A stretch of 64,000 nt of DNA, from NCBI GenBank assembly GCA_963774745.1, contig CAVZGE010000007.1, forward strand, positions 186,001 to 250,000. The letters are read 5' to 3'. This stretch comes from Prado023 sp963774745. Lineage in GTDB: Bacteria > Actinomycetota > Actinomycetes > S36-B12 > CAIYMF01. The notes under the pieces were generated by a model. It was not told where the DNA came from. It saw only the letters and a program-made list of their open reading frames with translations, and ran no database searches. The translations under genes were made by a program, and so were the position numbers. Below are positions 34,693-43,728 of this stretch, piece after piece (within the stretch, counting starts at the first letter, position 1; every line of letters begins with the position of its first letter).

Positions 34693-35883
34693 TCAGCCGG
34701 CGCGGTAGGCCTCGCGCAGGCTGACCCGACCGCCGGTGCGCAGCGCCGCCCCGCGGTACACCCGCGCCCCGAACCAGATGAGCAGCGCTATGAACGCCGC
34801 CGACCCGACCAGTGCGACGCCGACCTCCCACCAGGCCGCATCCCCGGTCACGATCCGGAACGGCATGAGCAGCGGTGACCAGATCGGGACCAGGGACATC
34901 GGGGCGAGCAGCGGGCTGGCGGTCCCTGCCAGGGACGCTGCGGCGACAGCGTAGGCCGGCAGCAGCAGCACCGAGGGCACGTAGGTCAGCGACTGCAGGT
35001 CCTCGAGCCGCGACACCGTCGCCCCCATCGTCGCGAAGACGAAGCTGTACATCGCGTACCCGACGACGAACCAGAGGGTCATCCAGGCCAAGGATCCGAG
35101 GCCCAGGCGGAACAGGTCCAGACCCGCCGAGCCCTCGCCGAACGCCCACAGCCCGAACGCGTAGGTCACGCCCAGGAGTACCAGCTGCACCAGCCCGAGC
35201 CCACCGACACCGAGCACCTTGCCGACCAGCATCGTGGCCGTCGACACCTTGGCCAGCACCAGCTCGGCGACCCGGGTCTGCTTCTCCTCGACCACCGCCG
35301 ACCCGACGAACTGGCCGAACGCCATGACCAGGATGAACAGCATCACCACGCTGAAGAACGCCGCCGCACCGCGAGCCACGGCCAGCTCATCGGCCGGCCC
35401 CGCACTGCTGAGGTCCTCAACCACGACGACAACCGGATCCATGACCGTGTCGAGGGCGTCCTGGGACAGGCCGAGCTCGCGGGCGGCCTCGACCCGGGCG
35501 GTCGCCGTCGCCGCCCCGCGCAGCACCGCGTCCACCGCCGGCGCGGGCGCCCCCAGCACCACGATCGTGTCGCCGTCGATGAGCGCGGCGTCCACCGCGC
35601 CGCCCACCACGGCAGCCCGCGCCTGCTCCTCGGACGCGGCATCCAGAACCACCACGTCCACCCCCATCGTCGTGGCGACCCGCTCGACCTCCGCCACCAG
35701 CCCGGGTGGGTACTGCCCGGCGAGGGTCACCGAGGCCGACGGCACCGGACGGCCCACCAGCGAGACGGCGAACATGCCCGCCAGGATCAGCAGCATCGAA
35801 CCGATCAGGACCCCGATGAAGACCCGGCTGCGGCCACGCTCCACGAACTCCCGCCGTGCGATCAGGCCCACCCCGCTAGACAT
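34693..35883 (-). CDS. ABC-2 type transporter permease (NatB-like)
   Basis: 396 aa. One membrane segment at the N-terminus, a large extracytoplasmic domain of about 130 residues, then five segments in the C-terminal half (FFSVVMLFILVMAFGQFVGS, LGLVQLVLLGVTYAFGLWAF and others), as in NatB/YhaP exporters. It pairs with the ATPase gene, which it overlaps by 8 bases. Substrates of this type are often Na+ or unknown; none can be assigned. Confidence 0.88.
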   Translation of the reverse strand: MSSGVGLIARREFVERGRSRVFIGVLIGSMLLILAGMFAVSLVGRPVPSASVTLAGQYPPGLVAEVERVATTMGVDVVVLDAASEEQARAAVVGGAVDAALIDGDTIVVLGAPAPAVDAVLRGAATATARVEAARELGLSQDALDTVMDPVVVVVEDLSSAGPADELAVARGAAAFFSVVMLFILVMAFGQFVGSAVVEEKQTRVAELVLAKVSTATMLVGKVLGVGGLGLVQLVLLGVTYAFGLWAFGEGSAGLDLFRLGLGSLAWMTLWFVVGYAMYSFVFATMGATVSRLEDLQSLTYVPSVLLLPAYAVAAASLAGTASPLLAPMSLVPIWSPLLMPFRIVTGDAAWWEVGVALVGSAAFIALLIWFGARVYRGAALRTGGRVSLREAYRAG

Positions 35884-36853
35884 GGGCCGCACCCGGTGCA
35901 GGGACGTCGGCGGATGCTGCGGGGACCGCACGGTCGGCGGCCGCGGCCGCTGCCGGCCCGGAACCGGCCTGCACCGCCTCGTGGAACAGGTCCGCCAGCG
36001 AGGGTGCCTCGTAGCGGAAGGACGTGATCGGTCCCACCGACCCGGCAGCCACGAGCAGCTCCTCGGCGGTCACCGTGGTCGGGACCATCACATGGGGTCG
36101 CTCCCCGCCGACCGGCACGGCGCCCACGACGTCAGGCACCCAGGGCGCGCCCGCGACGGTCACCTCGACCCGGCGGTACCCCGCCGTCGATCGGATCGTC
36201 GCCAGGTCACCGTGCGCCACCGTGACCCCACCGTTGATGATCGCGACGTCGACGCAGAGGTCCTCGACCAGCTCGAGCTGGTGCGACGAGAACAGGATCG
36301 TCGCCCCACGCGCGGCCGCCTCGCGCAGCACCGCGCCCATCTCACCGACCCCCACCGGATCGAGGCCGGAGAACGGCTCGTCGAGGACCAGCACCTGCGG
36401 GCCGTGCACGAGGGCGGCTGCGAGCTGCACCCGCTGCTGGTTGCCGTGCGAGAGCGTGTCCAGGCGATCCTGGGACCGGTCGGCCAGTCCCAGCTGGTCC
36501 AGCCATGACATGGCAGCAGCCCGGGCCTCCCGGTGCCCCATCCCCGCCAGCCGCCCGAAGTGGACCAGCTGCGTGATGGTCGCCATCTTCGGGTAGAGGC
36601 CGCGCTCCTCGGGCATGTAGCCGAAGGCACGGCGGATCGGGCGGGTCAGCTCCTTCCCGCCGTAGCGGATGGACCCGGCGTCCTGGTCGAGCAGCCCGAA
36701 GATGCAGCGCATCGTGGTGGTCTTGCCCGCACCGTTGCGTCCGAGGAACCCGAGGATCCGGCCGGGCTGCACCTCGAGGGTCAGCCCGCGGAGCACGACG
36801 AGGTCGCCGAAGGACTTCTCCAGCCCCTCGACCACCAGCTCGCTGCCCGCCAC
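35876..36853 (-). CDS. ABC transporter ATPase (NatA-like)
   Basis: 325 aa. Walker A GRNGAGKTT, signature LSHGNQQRVQ (the usual LSGGQ varied to LSHGN), Walker B VLVLDEPFSGLDP and H-loop SSHQLELVEDL. The C-terminal DUF4162-like part and an Ala/Pro-rich tail follow. GTG 36853 was chosen because a CAGACT -10 ends exactly 7 bases before it and the conserved domain starts directly after; the open frame reaches back to 36919. Together with the permease it forms an exporter. Confidence 0.9.
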   Translation of the reverse strand: MAGSELVVEGLEKSFGDLVVLRGLTLEVQPGRILGFLGRNGAGKTTTMRCIFGLLDQDAGSIRYGGKELTRPIRRAFGYMPEERGLYPKMATITQLVHFGRLAGMGHREARAAAMSWLDQLGLADRSQDRLDTLSHGNQQRVQLAAALVHGPQVLVLDEPFSGLDPVGVGEMGAVLREAAARGATILFSSHQLELVEDLCVDVAIINGGVTVAHGDLATIRSTAGYRRVEVTVAGAPWVPDVVGAVPVGGERPHVMVPTTVTAEELLVAAGSVGPITSFRYEAPSLADLFHEAVQAGSGPAAAAAADRAVPAASADVPAPGAAHV

Positions 36854-36986
36854 GGAACCCAGTCTGGCACCACGGTGCCGCGCCGGCCCGCCCTCGGCAA
36901 GTCCCGGCCAACCGCCCATTGCGCGGGGTGGTTCGCGCTACCCTGCCACCGTCCGGGATGGTCCGGGCCACGCACAGGAGGCTCCC

Positions 36987-37682
36987 GTGAGCAGCTACGT
37001 CGATTCCCTGCTCGCCACCGGCGAGGAGATCGTCTACCGGACCAAGAAGCACTGGATCGCACCGGTGTTCTCGACGATCACCGGCACCCTGCTGACCGTG
37101 GGCGGCCTGGCAGCCCTGTTCGGGCAGCTCCTCACCGACCGGGGATGGCTCGACACCGTGCTCCTCTGGGGCGGGCTCGTCGTCCTGCTGGTCGGCCTGG
37201 GGATGCTCGCCAACGCCGCCGTCAAGTGGTGGGCACAGTTCTACTTCGTCACCAACCAGAAGGTGATGAAGGTCGAGGGGGTCCTGCGCAAGTCGACCAG
37301 CGGATCGGCACTGGAGAAGATCAACGACATCACGATGGAGCAGCCGCTGCTCGGCCGCTGGCTCGGCTACGGCACGGTGCGGGTGCTCACGGCCGCCGAC
37401 GAGTCCAACCTGCACTACACGTTCATGCGCCAGCCCGTGGAGTTCCGCAAGGCGATCCTCGACGCGAAGCTGCACTTCGAGAAGCAGGACTCGCGCGACA
37501 TCGCCGAGGCCTTCCGGGAAGGCGCCGCGCCCGTCGTGGCCGCGGCGCCGGCTGCCCCGGCCACCACCTCGGCCCAGGAGATCGCGGACTCGATCGAGCG
37601 GCTCGCGCAGCTGCGCGACAGCGGGGCGATCACGTCCGAGGAGTTCGAGGCGAAGAAGACCGAGCTCCTGGACCGCATGTAG
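36987..37682 (+). CDS. Membrane protein with bacterial PH (DUF304-like) and SHOCT domains
   Basis: 231 aa. Two membrane helices (IAPVFSTITGTLLTVGGLAA, LLWGGLVVLLVGLGMLANAA), then a PH-like region (YFVTNQKVMKVEGVLRKSTS, EKINDITMEQPLLGRWLGYG), an Ala/Pro linker and a C-terminal SHOCT motif (LAQLRDSGAITSEEFEAKK). Role unknown; SHOCT often mediates oligomerisation. GTG 36987 has AGGAGG at 36976-36981; a TACCCT -10 is near 36940. Confidence 0.87.
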   Translation: MSSYVDSLLATGEEIVYRTKKHWIAPVFSTITGTLLTVGGLAALFGQLLTDRGWLDTVLLWGGLVVLLVGLGMLANAAVKWWAQFYFVTNQKVMKVEGVLRKSTSGSALEKINDITMEQPLLGRWLGYGTVRVLTAADESNLHYTFMRQPVEFRKAILDAKLHFEKQDSRDIAEAFREGAAPVVAAAPAAPATTSAQEIADSIERLAQLRDSGAITSEEFEAKKTELLDRM

Positions 37683-37724
37683 CGGGCTGCGCCCCGGCTG
37701 CCCGGGCGGTGGCCGGACCGCGGG

Positions 37725-38396
37725 CTACGGGGACAGGCGGCGGCGGGTCCACGCAGCGCCGTCGTCGAGCCCTCCCGGGGCGTGCCGGCGGTACTCGATC
37801 CGGTCGTGCAGCCGGGAGAAGCGACCCACCCAGAACTCGACGACCTCGGGCACCAGCACGTACCCGCCCCAGTTGTCCGGCATCGGGATCGGCTCGTCGG
37901 CGCCGAAGTGCTCGGTGAGCGCCGCCACGCGGGCATCGAGCTCCGCGCGGGTGACCTCCTGGCTCTGCTGGCTCGCCCAGGCCCCGACCTGTGCCGCCCG
38001 CGGCCGGGAGGCGAAGTACGCCTCGGACTCCGCGCGCGGCAGGCGCTCGGCGCGGCCCCGGACCGCCACCTGCCGGTGCATCCCGTGCCACGGGAAGAGC
38101 AGGGCGGCGTTGCTGCTCTCGGTGAGGTCCCGGCCCTTGCGCGACCCGCTGTTGGTGAAGAAGCAGAACCCGCGGGGGTCGACGACCTTGACCAGCATCA
38201 GCCGCACCGAGGGATGGCCCCGGCCGTCCACGGTCGCCAGGGTCGCGGCGTTCGGCTCCGGCAGCCCGAACTCGACCGCCTCGGCCAGCCACGTGCGGAA
38301 CAGGTCGAGGGGCGCCTGCGGGACCGTGTCCACCTCGAACCCCTCGATCGGGGCCCGCAGGTACTCGATGCGCTGCACGGGCACTTGCTCGACCAT
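37725..38396 (-). CDS. pdxH: Pyridoxamine 5'-phosphate oxidase
   Basis: 223 aa. FMN-dependent enzyme that makes pyridoxal 5'-phosphate. Conserved blocks: ATVDGRGHPSVRLMLVK, GFCFFTNSGSRKG, AALLFPWHGMHRQV and the C-terminal FWVGRFSRLHDRIEYRR. ATG 38396 aligns with the family; a GATACT -10 ends 6 bases upstream. It diverges from citrate synthase, a conserved actinobacterial arrangement. Confidence 0.95.
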   Translation of the reverse strand: MVEQVPVQRIEYLRAPIEGFEVDTVPQAPLDLFRTWLAEAVEFGLPEPNAATLATVDGRGHPSVRLMLVKVVDPRGFCFFTNSGSRKGRDLTESSNAALLFPWHGMHRQVAVRGRAERLPRAESEAYFASRPRAAQVGAWASQQSQEVTRAELDARVAALTEHFGADEPIPMPDNWGGYVLVPEVVEFWVGRFSRLHDRIEYRRHAPGGLDDGAAWTRRRLSP

Positions 38397-38519
38397 GTCC
38401 CCAGTATCGACCACGGACGCCGCCGCATCGGGGCCCACGCCGGGGGTGCGGCAGGCATGATCGTCGGCATCAGGGACAATGGACCCCGTCCCGGCCCGCC
38501 AACCGCGCAGGAGTGACCC

Positions 38520-39680
38520 ATGACCGACTTCGTACCCGGCCTTGAAGGTGTCATCGCGTTCGAGACCGAGATCGCCGAGCCGGACAAGCAGGGCTCAGCG
38601 CTGCGCTACCGCGGCGTCGACATCGAGGACCTCGTCGGGCGCGTGACCTTCGGCCAGGTCTGGGGCCTGCTCGTCGACAACGAGTTCAACCCCGGCCTGC
38701 CGCCGGCGGAGCCGTACCCGATCCCGGTCCACTCGGGCAACGTGCGCGTGGACATGCAGTCGGCCATCGCCATGCTGGCCCCCGCCTGGGGACTGCAGCC
38801 GCTGCTCGACATCGACGACGACCAGGCGCGTGACGACCTCGCCCGGGTCTCGGTCATGGCCATGTCCTTCGCCGCGCAGGCCGCCCGCGGGGTGGGCGTG
38901 CCGATGGTGCCCACGTCGCTGATCGACCAGGGACGCACGGTCGTGGAGCGGATGATGATCCGCTGGCACGGCGAGCCCGACCCGGTGCACATCCGCGCGG
39001 TCGACGCGTACTTCGTCTCCGCCGCTGAGCACGGGATGAACGCCTCCACCTTCACCTCGCGGGTGATCGCCTCGACCGGTGCCGACGTCGCAGCGGCGAT
39101 CTCCGGGGCCATCGGCGCGATGTCCGGACCGCTGCACGGCGGTGCCCCCAGCCGCGTGCTGCACATGCTCGAGGAGGTCGAGCGCACCGGCGACGCCGAG
39201 GGCTACATCAAGGGCGTCTTCGACCGTGGCGAGCGCCTGATGGGCTTCGGCCACCGCGTCTACCGCGCCGAGGATCCTCGGGCCCGCGTGCTGCGGCGGA
39301 CCTGCCAGGAGCTCGATGCCCCGCGCTACGAGGTCGCCCAGGCCCTGGAGGCGGCCGCACTCAAGGAGCTGCGCGAGCGCCGTCCCGACCGCGTGATCGA
39401 GACGAACGTGGAGTTCTGGGCCGCGATCATCCTGGACTTCGCCGACATCCCGTCGAGCATGTTCCCGGCCATGTTCACCTGCGCCCGGCTGGCCGGGTGG
39501 AGCGCGCACATCTACGAGCAGAAGCGCACCGGGCGCCTCGTGCGGCCCTCCGCCCGGTACCTGGGACCCGGCCCGCGCGTCCCGCAGGAGGTGCCCGGCT
39601 GGAAGGACTCGATGCTCTTCCCCTACGACGGCGACCTCGGCCCGCTGTACGAGAAGACCCAGCCCCTGCCCCCGTTCTGA
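38520..39680 (+). CDS. Citrate synthase (type 2 actinobacterial)
   Basis: 386 aa. Condenses acetyl-CoA and oxaloacetate. The active site includes GPLHGGAPSRV (His) and MGFGHRVYRAEDPRA (His, Arg and Asp nearby), with FPAMFTCARLAGWSAHIYEQ at the C-terminal helix. It is the short form close to M. tuberculosis CitA rather than GltA2. AGGAG precedes ATG 38520; a GACAAT -10 is near 38476. serC follows 60 bases downstream. Confidence 0.93.
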   Translation: MTDFVPGLEGVIAFETEIAEPDKQGSALRYRGVDIEDLVGRVTFGQVWGLLVDNEFNPGLPPAEPYPIPVHSGNVRVDMQSAIAMLAPAWGLQPLLDIDDDQARDDLARVSVMAMSFAAQAARGVGVPMVPTSLIDQGRTVVERMMIRWHGEPDPVHIRAVDAYFVSAAEHGMNASTFTSRVIASTGADVAAAISGAIGAMSGPLHGGAPSRVLHMLEEVERTGDAEGYIKGVFDRGERLMGFGHRVYRAEDPRARVLRRTCQELDAPRYEVAQALEAAALKELRERRPDRVIETNVEFWAAIILDFADIPSSMFPAMFTCARLAGWSAHIYEQKRTGRLVRPSARYLGPGPRVPQEVPGWKDSMLFPYDGDLGPLYEKTQPLPPF

Positions 39681-39740
39681 TCCGCGGGCAGCCGCCCGTC
39701 ACCCCGCCCATCACCGACCACCACGACGAAGGACACCACG

Positions 39741-40880
39741 GTGAGCACCGCCCTCGACCCGACCACCATCACCATCCCCGCCGACCTGCTCCCCGCGGAC
39801 GGCCGCTTCGGCTGCGGCCCGTCCAAGGTCCGGGTCGAGCAGGTGGACGCCCTGCGCGGCGCCGCCACCACCATCCTCGGCACGTCGCACCGGCAGAAGA
39901 CGGTGCGCTCGCAGGTCGGCCGGGTCCGCTCGGGCCTCGCGGAGCTCTTCGCGCTGCCCGACGGGTACGAGGTGATCCTGGGCAACGGCGGGTCCACGGC
40001 GTTCTGGGACGCCGCGACGTTCGGCCTGATCAACGACCGCGCGCAGTTCCTCACGTTCGGGGAGTTCGGGTCGAAGTTCGCCAAGGCCGCGAAGACCGCC
40101 CCGCACCTGGGCGCCCCCACGGTCATCACCTCGGACCCGGGCAGCGCCCCGGTGTTCGCCGCCGAGGCCGGCATCGACCTGTACGGCACCCCGCACAACG
40201 AGACCTCCACCGGCGTGGCGATCACCCCCACCCGGGTCGCGGGCGCCGACGCCGGTGCTCTCATGGCCTTCGATGCGACCTCCGCGGCCGGTGGGCTGGC
40301 CGTGGACCCGACGCAGTTCGACGTGTACTACTTCGCCCCGCAGAAGTGCTTCGCCTCAGACGGCGGGATCTGGTTCGCGCTGCTGTCCCCCGCGGCCGTG
40401 GAGCGGATCGAGTCGATCGCAGCATCCGGGCGCTGGGTGCCGGCCTTCCTGGACCTCAAGATCGCCCTGGACAACTCGCGCCTCGAGCAGACGTACAACA
40501 CCCCCGCCCTGGCGACGATCCTGATGATGGCCGAGCAGGTCGACTGGTTCAACAGCCAGGGTGGCATGGCCTGGACCACCGCGCGGACCGCGGAGTCGGC
40601 TGGGACCCTGTACGGCTGGGCCGAGGCCTCGGAGTACGCCACGCCCTACGTCACCGATCCGGCACTGCGCAGCAACGTCGTGGGCACCATCGACTTCGAC
40701 GACTCGATCGACGCCTCCGCCGTGGCCAAGGCGCTGCGCGCCAACGGGATCCTGGACACCGAGCCGTACCGCAAGCTCGGGCGCAACCAGCTGCGGGTCG
40801 CGATGTTCCCGTCCGTGGACCCGGCCGACGTGGCCGCCCTGACCCGCTCGATCGACCACGTCGTCGCCGCCCTGGCCTGA
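39741..40880 (+). CDS. serC: Phosphoserine aminotransferase
   Basis: 379 aa, PLP enzyme of serine biosynthesis, actinobacterial subtype. FGCGPSKVR at the N-terminus, LGNGGSTAFWDAATFGL, NETSTGVAI and the PLP lysine in VYYFAPQKCFASDGG. It uses the PLP made by PdxH, encoded close by. GTG 39741 has GAAGGAC upstream. Confidence 0.95.
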   Translation: MSTALDPTTITIPADLLPADGRFGCGPSKVRVEQVDALRGAATTILGTSHRQKTVRSQVGRVRSGLAELFALPDGYEVILGNGGSTAFWDAATFGLINDRAQFLTFGEFGSKFAKAAKTAPHLGAPTVITSDPGSAPVFAAEAGIDLYGTPHNETSTGVAITPTRVAGADAGALMAFDATSAAGGLAVDPTQFDVYYFAPQKCFASDGGIWFALLSPAAVERIESIAASGRWVPAFLDLKIALDNSRLEQTYNTPALATILMMAEQVDWFNSQGGMAWTTARTAESAGTLYGWAEASEYATPYVTDPALRSNVVGTIDFDDSIDASAVAKALRANGILDTEPYRKLGRNQLRVAMFPSVDPADVAALTRSIDHVVAALA

Positions 40881-40934
40881 ACCGCCGTCGCTGCGCGGGG
40901 CCGGGCCGACCTGGGCCGGGACGGCTCAACCCGG

Positions 40935-41981
40935 CTACCGACGACGGCGACGGCGCCGCGCTGATCGACGAAGCACGACCAGCGCGATCAGCGCCGCCGT
41001 CGCCACTGCCGCGATGCGCACGTACGGGTAGATGTCGAACCCGGCGACGCGCGGAAGGACGCCGGCGATCCCGCCGTCGGTGCCCAGGGCGGTGCGCGGC
41101 ACGTCCACCCGGACCAGGTCGCCGGACCGCTCCGACGCGACGATCAGGCCCTTGGCGTCCGCGGTCCAGGTGACGGCCTCGCCCTGGGGCTGCAGCGGGA
41201 GCCCGAACCGGGCCTGTGCCGCACCGGGTGGCTTGCCCGTGAACACCTCCGCGGACAGGTAGTCGCGCACGACGAAGCGCTTGCCCCCGGGTGCCATGGC
41301 CGCATCGGTCACCTGCGAGCGCGCCGTGCCGACCTGCTCGGCCCGCATCGGCGTGCGCGAGTCGCTCATCGGGCTGGGCAGGGCGAAGATGCCCCCCACG
41401 CCGCCCTCCTTGCTGATCACCCAGAGCCGCTCGGCTTTGGGGTCGGCGAGCAGCGCCTCGGCGTCGACCGGTCCGTCCGGGTAGGTGAACCGGTAGGTCG
41501 TGACCGGCACCTCGGCATCGACCAGCCGAGCCGGCTCGATCACCTTGTGGATCCGCGCGTACGGCCAGGAGCCGCGGTTGTCTCCGATGTCGGCGACCCA
41601 GATCACGTCCCTGCCCGCGGCGTCGCGCCCGATCGCCAGTGCCTCGTGGTCGCGGGCCGGCGTGTCCAGCAGGGTCAGGGTCGCCCGGATCGAGCAGTCG
41701 GTCGTGTCCACGGCATACAGGGTGGGACCGCCGCCGGAGTCGTTGGTCATCCACAGGGTGTCCTCGTGCTGGCGCGACAACGCGATGCCGCTGACCTCCC
41801 CGAGCTCGGCCGTGTCGAAGGTGCACAGGACCTCGTCGGCCGAGCCGAGGATCGCCGGAACCGACATCGACGCACCGGCCACCTGCAGGGCCACCGGGGC
41901 AGTGGCGCCCGGCAGGGACAAGGCCCCGATCAGGGCGACGGCTGCCGATGGGAGCAGGACGCGCCCGAGCACACGAGCCAT
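40935..41981 (-). CDS. Exported, membrane-anchored beta-propeller-like protein
   Basis: 348 aa. A signal peptide (MARVLGRVLLPSAAVALIGA...) is followed by a long beta-rich domain with repeating blocks such as HEDTLWMTNDSGGG, DHEALAIGRD, VIWVADIGDNRGSW and KAERLWVISKE, which resembles SdiA/esterase-like propellers. It ends with one membrane helix (IAAVATAALIALVVL) and an Arg-rich tail, so the domain faces outward. Function unknown; it is downstream of DUF2530 on the same strand. Confidence 0.8.
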   Translation of the reverse strand: MARVLGRVLLPSAAVALIGALSLPGATAPVALQVAGASMSVPAILGSADEVLCTFDTAELGEVSGIALSRQHEDTLWMTNDSGGGPTLYAVDTTDCSIRATLTLLDTPARDHEALAIGRDAAGRDVIWVADIGDNRGSWPYARIHKVIEPARLVDAEVPVTTYRFTYPDGPVDAEALLADPKAERLWVISKEGGVGGIFALPSPMSDSRTPMRAEQVGTARSQVTDAAMAPGGKRFVVRDYLSAEVFTGKPPGAAQARFGLPLQPQGEAVTWTADAKGLIVASERSGDLVRVDVPRTALGTDGGIAGVLPRVAGFDIYPYVRIAAVATAALIALVVLRRSARRRRRRR

Positions 41982-41983
41982 CC

Positions 41984-42241
41984 TCAGCCGGTCGGGTCCG
42001 CGACGTGCTCGCGGGCGCGGATCCGCTGGCGGCGCGTGGAGAAGATCGCCAGCTGCACGAGACCAGCCAGGAACCCGGCCCCGCAGACGGCCAGCCACCA
42101 CTGCGTGCCTCGCTCCTCGAGCTCGCCACGCGCCACGAGCAGGACGAGTCCGGCAACGGCCCAGAGCCCGAGCCCGATCTGGACGGCTCGGACGCCGTCA
42201 TCGCTCACCGGCTCGATGTGCGGCAGCTCGGGGGCGGACAT
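41984..42241 (-). CDS. DUF2530 membrane protein
   Basis: 85 aa with two membrane helices (VQIGLGLWAVAGLVLLVA and WLAVCGAGFLAGLVQLAIF) and a basic C-terminus, matching the DUF2530 family found at this place in actinobacteria. Two bases separate its stop from the start of the propeller-like gene. Function unknown. ATG 42241 preferred; GTG 42247 is an alternative. Confidence 0.85.
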   Translation of the reverse strand: MSAPELPHIEPVSDDGVRAVQIGLGLWAVAGLVLLVARGELEERGTQWWLAVCGAGFLAGLVQLAIFSTRRQRIRAREHVADPTG

Positions 42242-42277
42242 GGCCACAACCCTAACCCGCAGCCGCCGGACGCCGGC

Positions 42278-42361
42278 TCATCGAAGTGCGGCCACGGCGG
42301 TCAGGGCAACCAGCCCCAGCAGCACGGCCAGGGTGAGGAACCGGCGGGCGCGCGGGTCCAT
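42278..42361 (-). CDS. Putative 27-aa single-helix membrane microprotein
   Basis: A very short frame begins ATG 42361, three bases after the DUF3027 stop, and reads MDPRARRFLTLAVLLGLVAL followed by TAVAALR. That is three Arg residues followed by one continuous hydrophobic helix, a classic small membrane protein. It sits in the gap between two co-directional genes and leaves little space for anything else. The ribosome site is weak; translation would depend on coupling. Confidence 0.5.
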   Translation of the reverse strand: MDPRARRFLTLAVLLGLVALTAVAALR

Positions 42362-42364
42362 GGA

Positions 42365-43099
42365 TCAGGACCGGGGCTGTTCCGGGGCGGCCTCGGAATG
42401 GGCGCCGCACCCATAGGTCAGGGCGACGACGCGACCATCGGCCGGGGACATCCCGTTGGCGCACACGCCGAACGCGGACCCCGTCGGCCCGCCGATCGGC
42501 ATCAGGAACCCACACGTGCTGCACGACCCCGGGGCAGAGCGGGCCATCGCAGTGGCGGGCCCGGTGTCCCCGGCCAGCCAGCGGCTGGTGGCGTCGTCGC
42601 GTCCCTCGGGGGACAGGACCCGGCGCCGGCCGATCCCCAGCTCCCAGCCGGTCGGGCGCAGGCCCGGCTCGTCGGAGGCCGCGGCCAGGTCGTCCAGGCC
42701 CGACCACCCCGGGGCCAGGCGCGGGTCGTCGTCGGTGGTCGGCAGGACGTCGCCGACGCCGAGGTCCCCGGGCTCGACGCGCTGGCTCCACGGCACCCAC
42801 GCGGGAGCGACCAGGGCATCGGTCCCGGGCAGCATGGCGATCTCGTCGATGGTCACGACGCGGGCCCGCGGAGCCCTTGCGACGGTCACGGCCCACTGCC
42901 AGCCCCGGTACCCGGGGGCGTTCGAGACGAAGCGGTGGGTGACGACGCGGTCGTCCTCGGCCACGACCCCCAGGTGCTCACCGACGTGGTCTGCCGGGAC
43001 GAGGTCGAGGATGGCGGAACGGGCCTCGTCCACGGCATCGCGGCACACGGCGTCGACCGGGGCCGTCCGACGGGGACGGCTGGTCATGGTCTCGGTCAT
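42365..43099 (-). CDS. DUF3027 family protein
   Basis: 244 aa, cytoplasmic. Typical DUF3027 blocks: VDAVCRDAVDEARSAILDLV, YRGWQWAVTVARAP, PAWVPWSQRVEPGDLGVGD, SCSTCGFLMPIGGPTG and FGVCANGMSPADGRVV. The Cys-x2-Cys and later Cys residues may form a zinc site. Role unknown. ATG 43099 is preceded by GGGAAG; a second ATG at 43087 is possible. Divergent from the DUF2771 lipoprotein. Confidence 0.9.
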   Translation of the reverse strand: MTETMTSRPRRTAPVDAVCRDAVDEARSAILDLVPADHVGEHLGVVAEDDRVVTHRFVSNAPGYRGWQWAVTVARAPRARVVTIDEIAMLPGTDALVAPAWVPWSQRVEPGDLGVGDVLPTTDDDPRLAPGWSGLDDLAAASDEPGLRPTGWELGIGRRRVLSPEGRDDATSRWLAGDTGPATAMARSAPGSCSTCGFLMPIGGPTGSAFGVCANGMSPADGRVVALTYGCGAHSEAAPEQPRS

Positions 43100-43172
43100 G
43101 GGACTTCCCGGGTCGCTGTCCCGGCCACCGGCCGGGTGGGGCAGGCCGCCACCACGCAGATAGGCTACCCCC

Positions 43173-43637
43173 ATGAAGTCGCCGCGCCGGTCCCTGGCGA
43201 TCGCCCTGGTCGCCCTGTCCCCCCTCGTCCTCGCGGGCTGCGAGAAGCCGTACCCGGGAGTGACTGCGTGGTCCGGCACCTCCAGCGAGCACATCGAGGC
43301 GCTGTGCTGGCAGCCCGCCGAACGGGGCGGGCTCACCCCGCGCGAGTGCGCCGAGGACCGGCTGGCCTCTGCCACCGCCGGCGAGGGCATCGCCGCCCTG
43401 CAGGTCTCGCCCGGGGACACCGTCGGGGTCTCGGTCGACCCCGTGGTCGCGGAGGGCGGCTGGTCGCTGCAGATCGCCGGCCAGACGCTGGCCACGGGCC
43501 TGACGGACACGTACTACCGCTTCACCTTCCCCGAGCAGGTGGCCACCGAAGGTGCGGGCTACACCCTGCAGGTCATCGCCGCCGCCAAGCCCAATGGCGC
43601 CCGGGGCTACTGGTTCTTCCAGCTCGTCCCGCGCTGA
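43173..43637 (+). CDS. DUF2771-like lipoprotein
   Basis: 154 aa. A lipoprotein signal ends in LAGC (Cys23), so it should be anchored in the membrane and exposed outward. The remainder is a small beta-rich domain ending YWFFQLVPR. It occupies the usual position of DUF2771 proteins between DUF3027 and the cold-shock gene. TAGGCT (43161-43166) ends 6 bases before ATG, a leaderless pattern. Confidence 0.82.
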   Translation: MKSPRRSLAIALVALSPLVLAGCEKPYPGVTAWSGTSSEHIEALCWQPAERGGLTPRECAEDRLASATAGEGIAALQVSPGDTVGVSVDPVVAEGGWSLQIAGQTLATGLTDTYYRFTFPEQVATEGAGYTLQVIAAAKPNGARGYWFFQLVPR

Positions 43638-43641
43638 GGCA

Positions 43642-43660
43642 TCCCGCGGAGCACGCGGGA
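43642..43660 (+). terminator. Short hairpin after the DUF2771 gene
   Basis: TCCCGCG and CGCGGGA form a 7-bp stem with a 5-base loop immediately after the stop. Without a T-run it is a weak candidate terminator. The promoter of the cold-shock gene (TACTCT, 43684-43689) follows. Confidence 0.45.
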
Positions 43661-43728
43661 CCCACGTCACCCGGCGCCCGGGTTACTCTGGAGCGTTGCA
43701 GTCACCCACGCACACCCAGGAGCTCACT

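Noticed and set aside
35219..36508. Plus-strand Ser/Thr-rich frame opposite the ABC transporter
   Set aside because: Antisense of ATPase and permease genes with complete family motifs.
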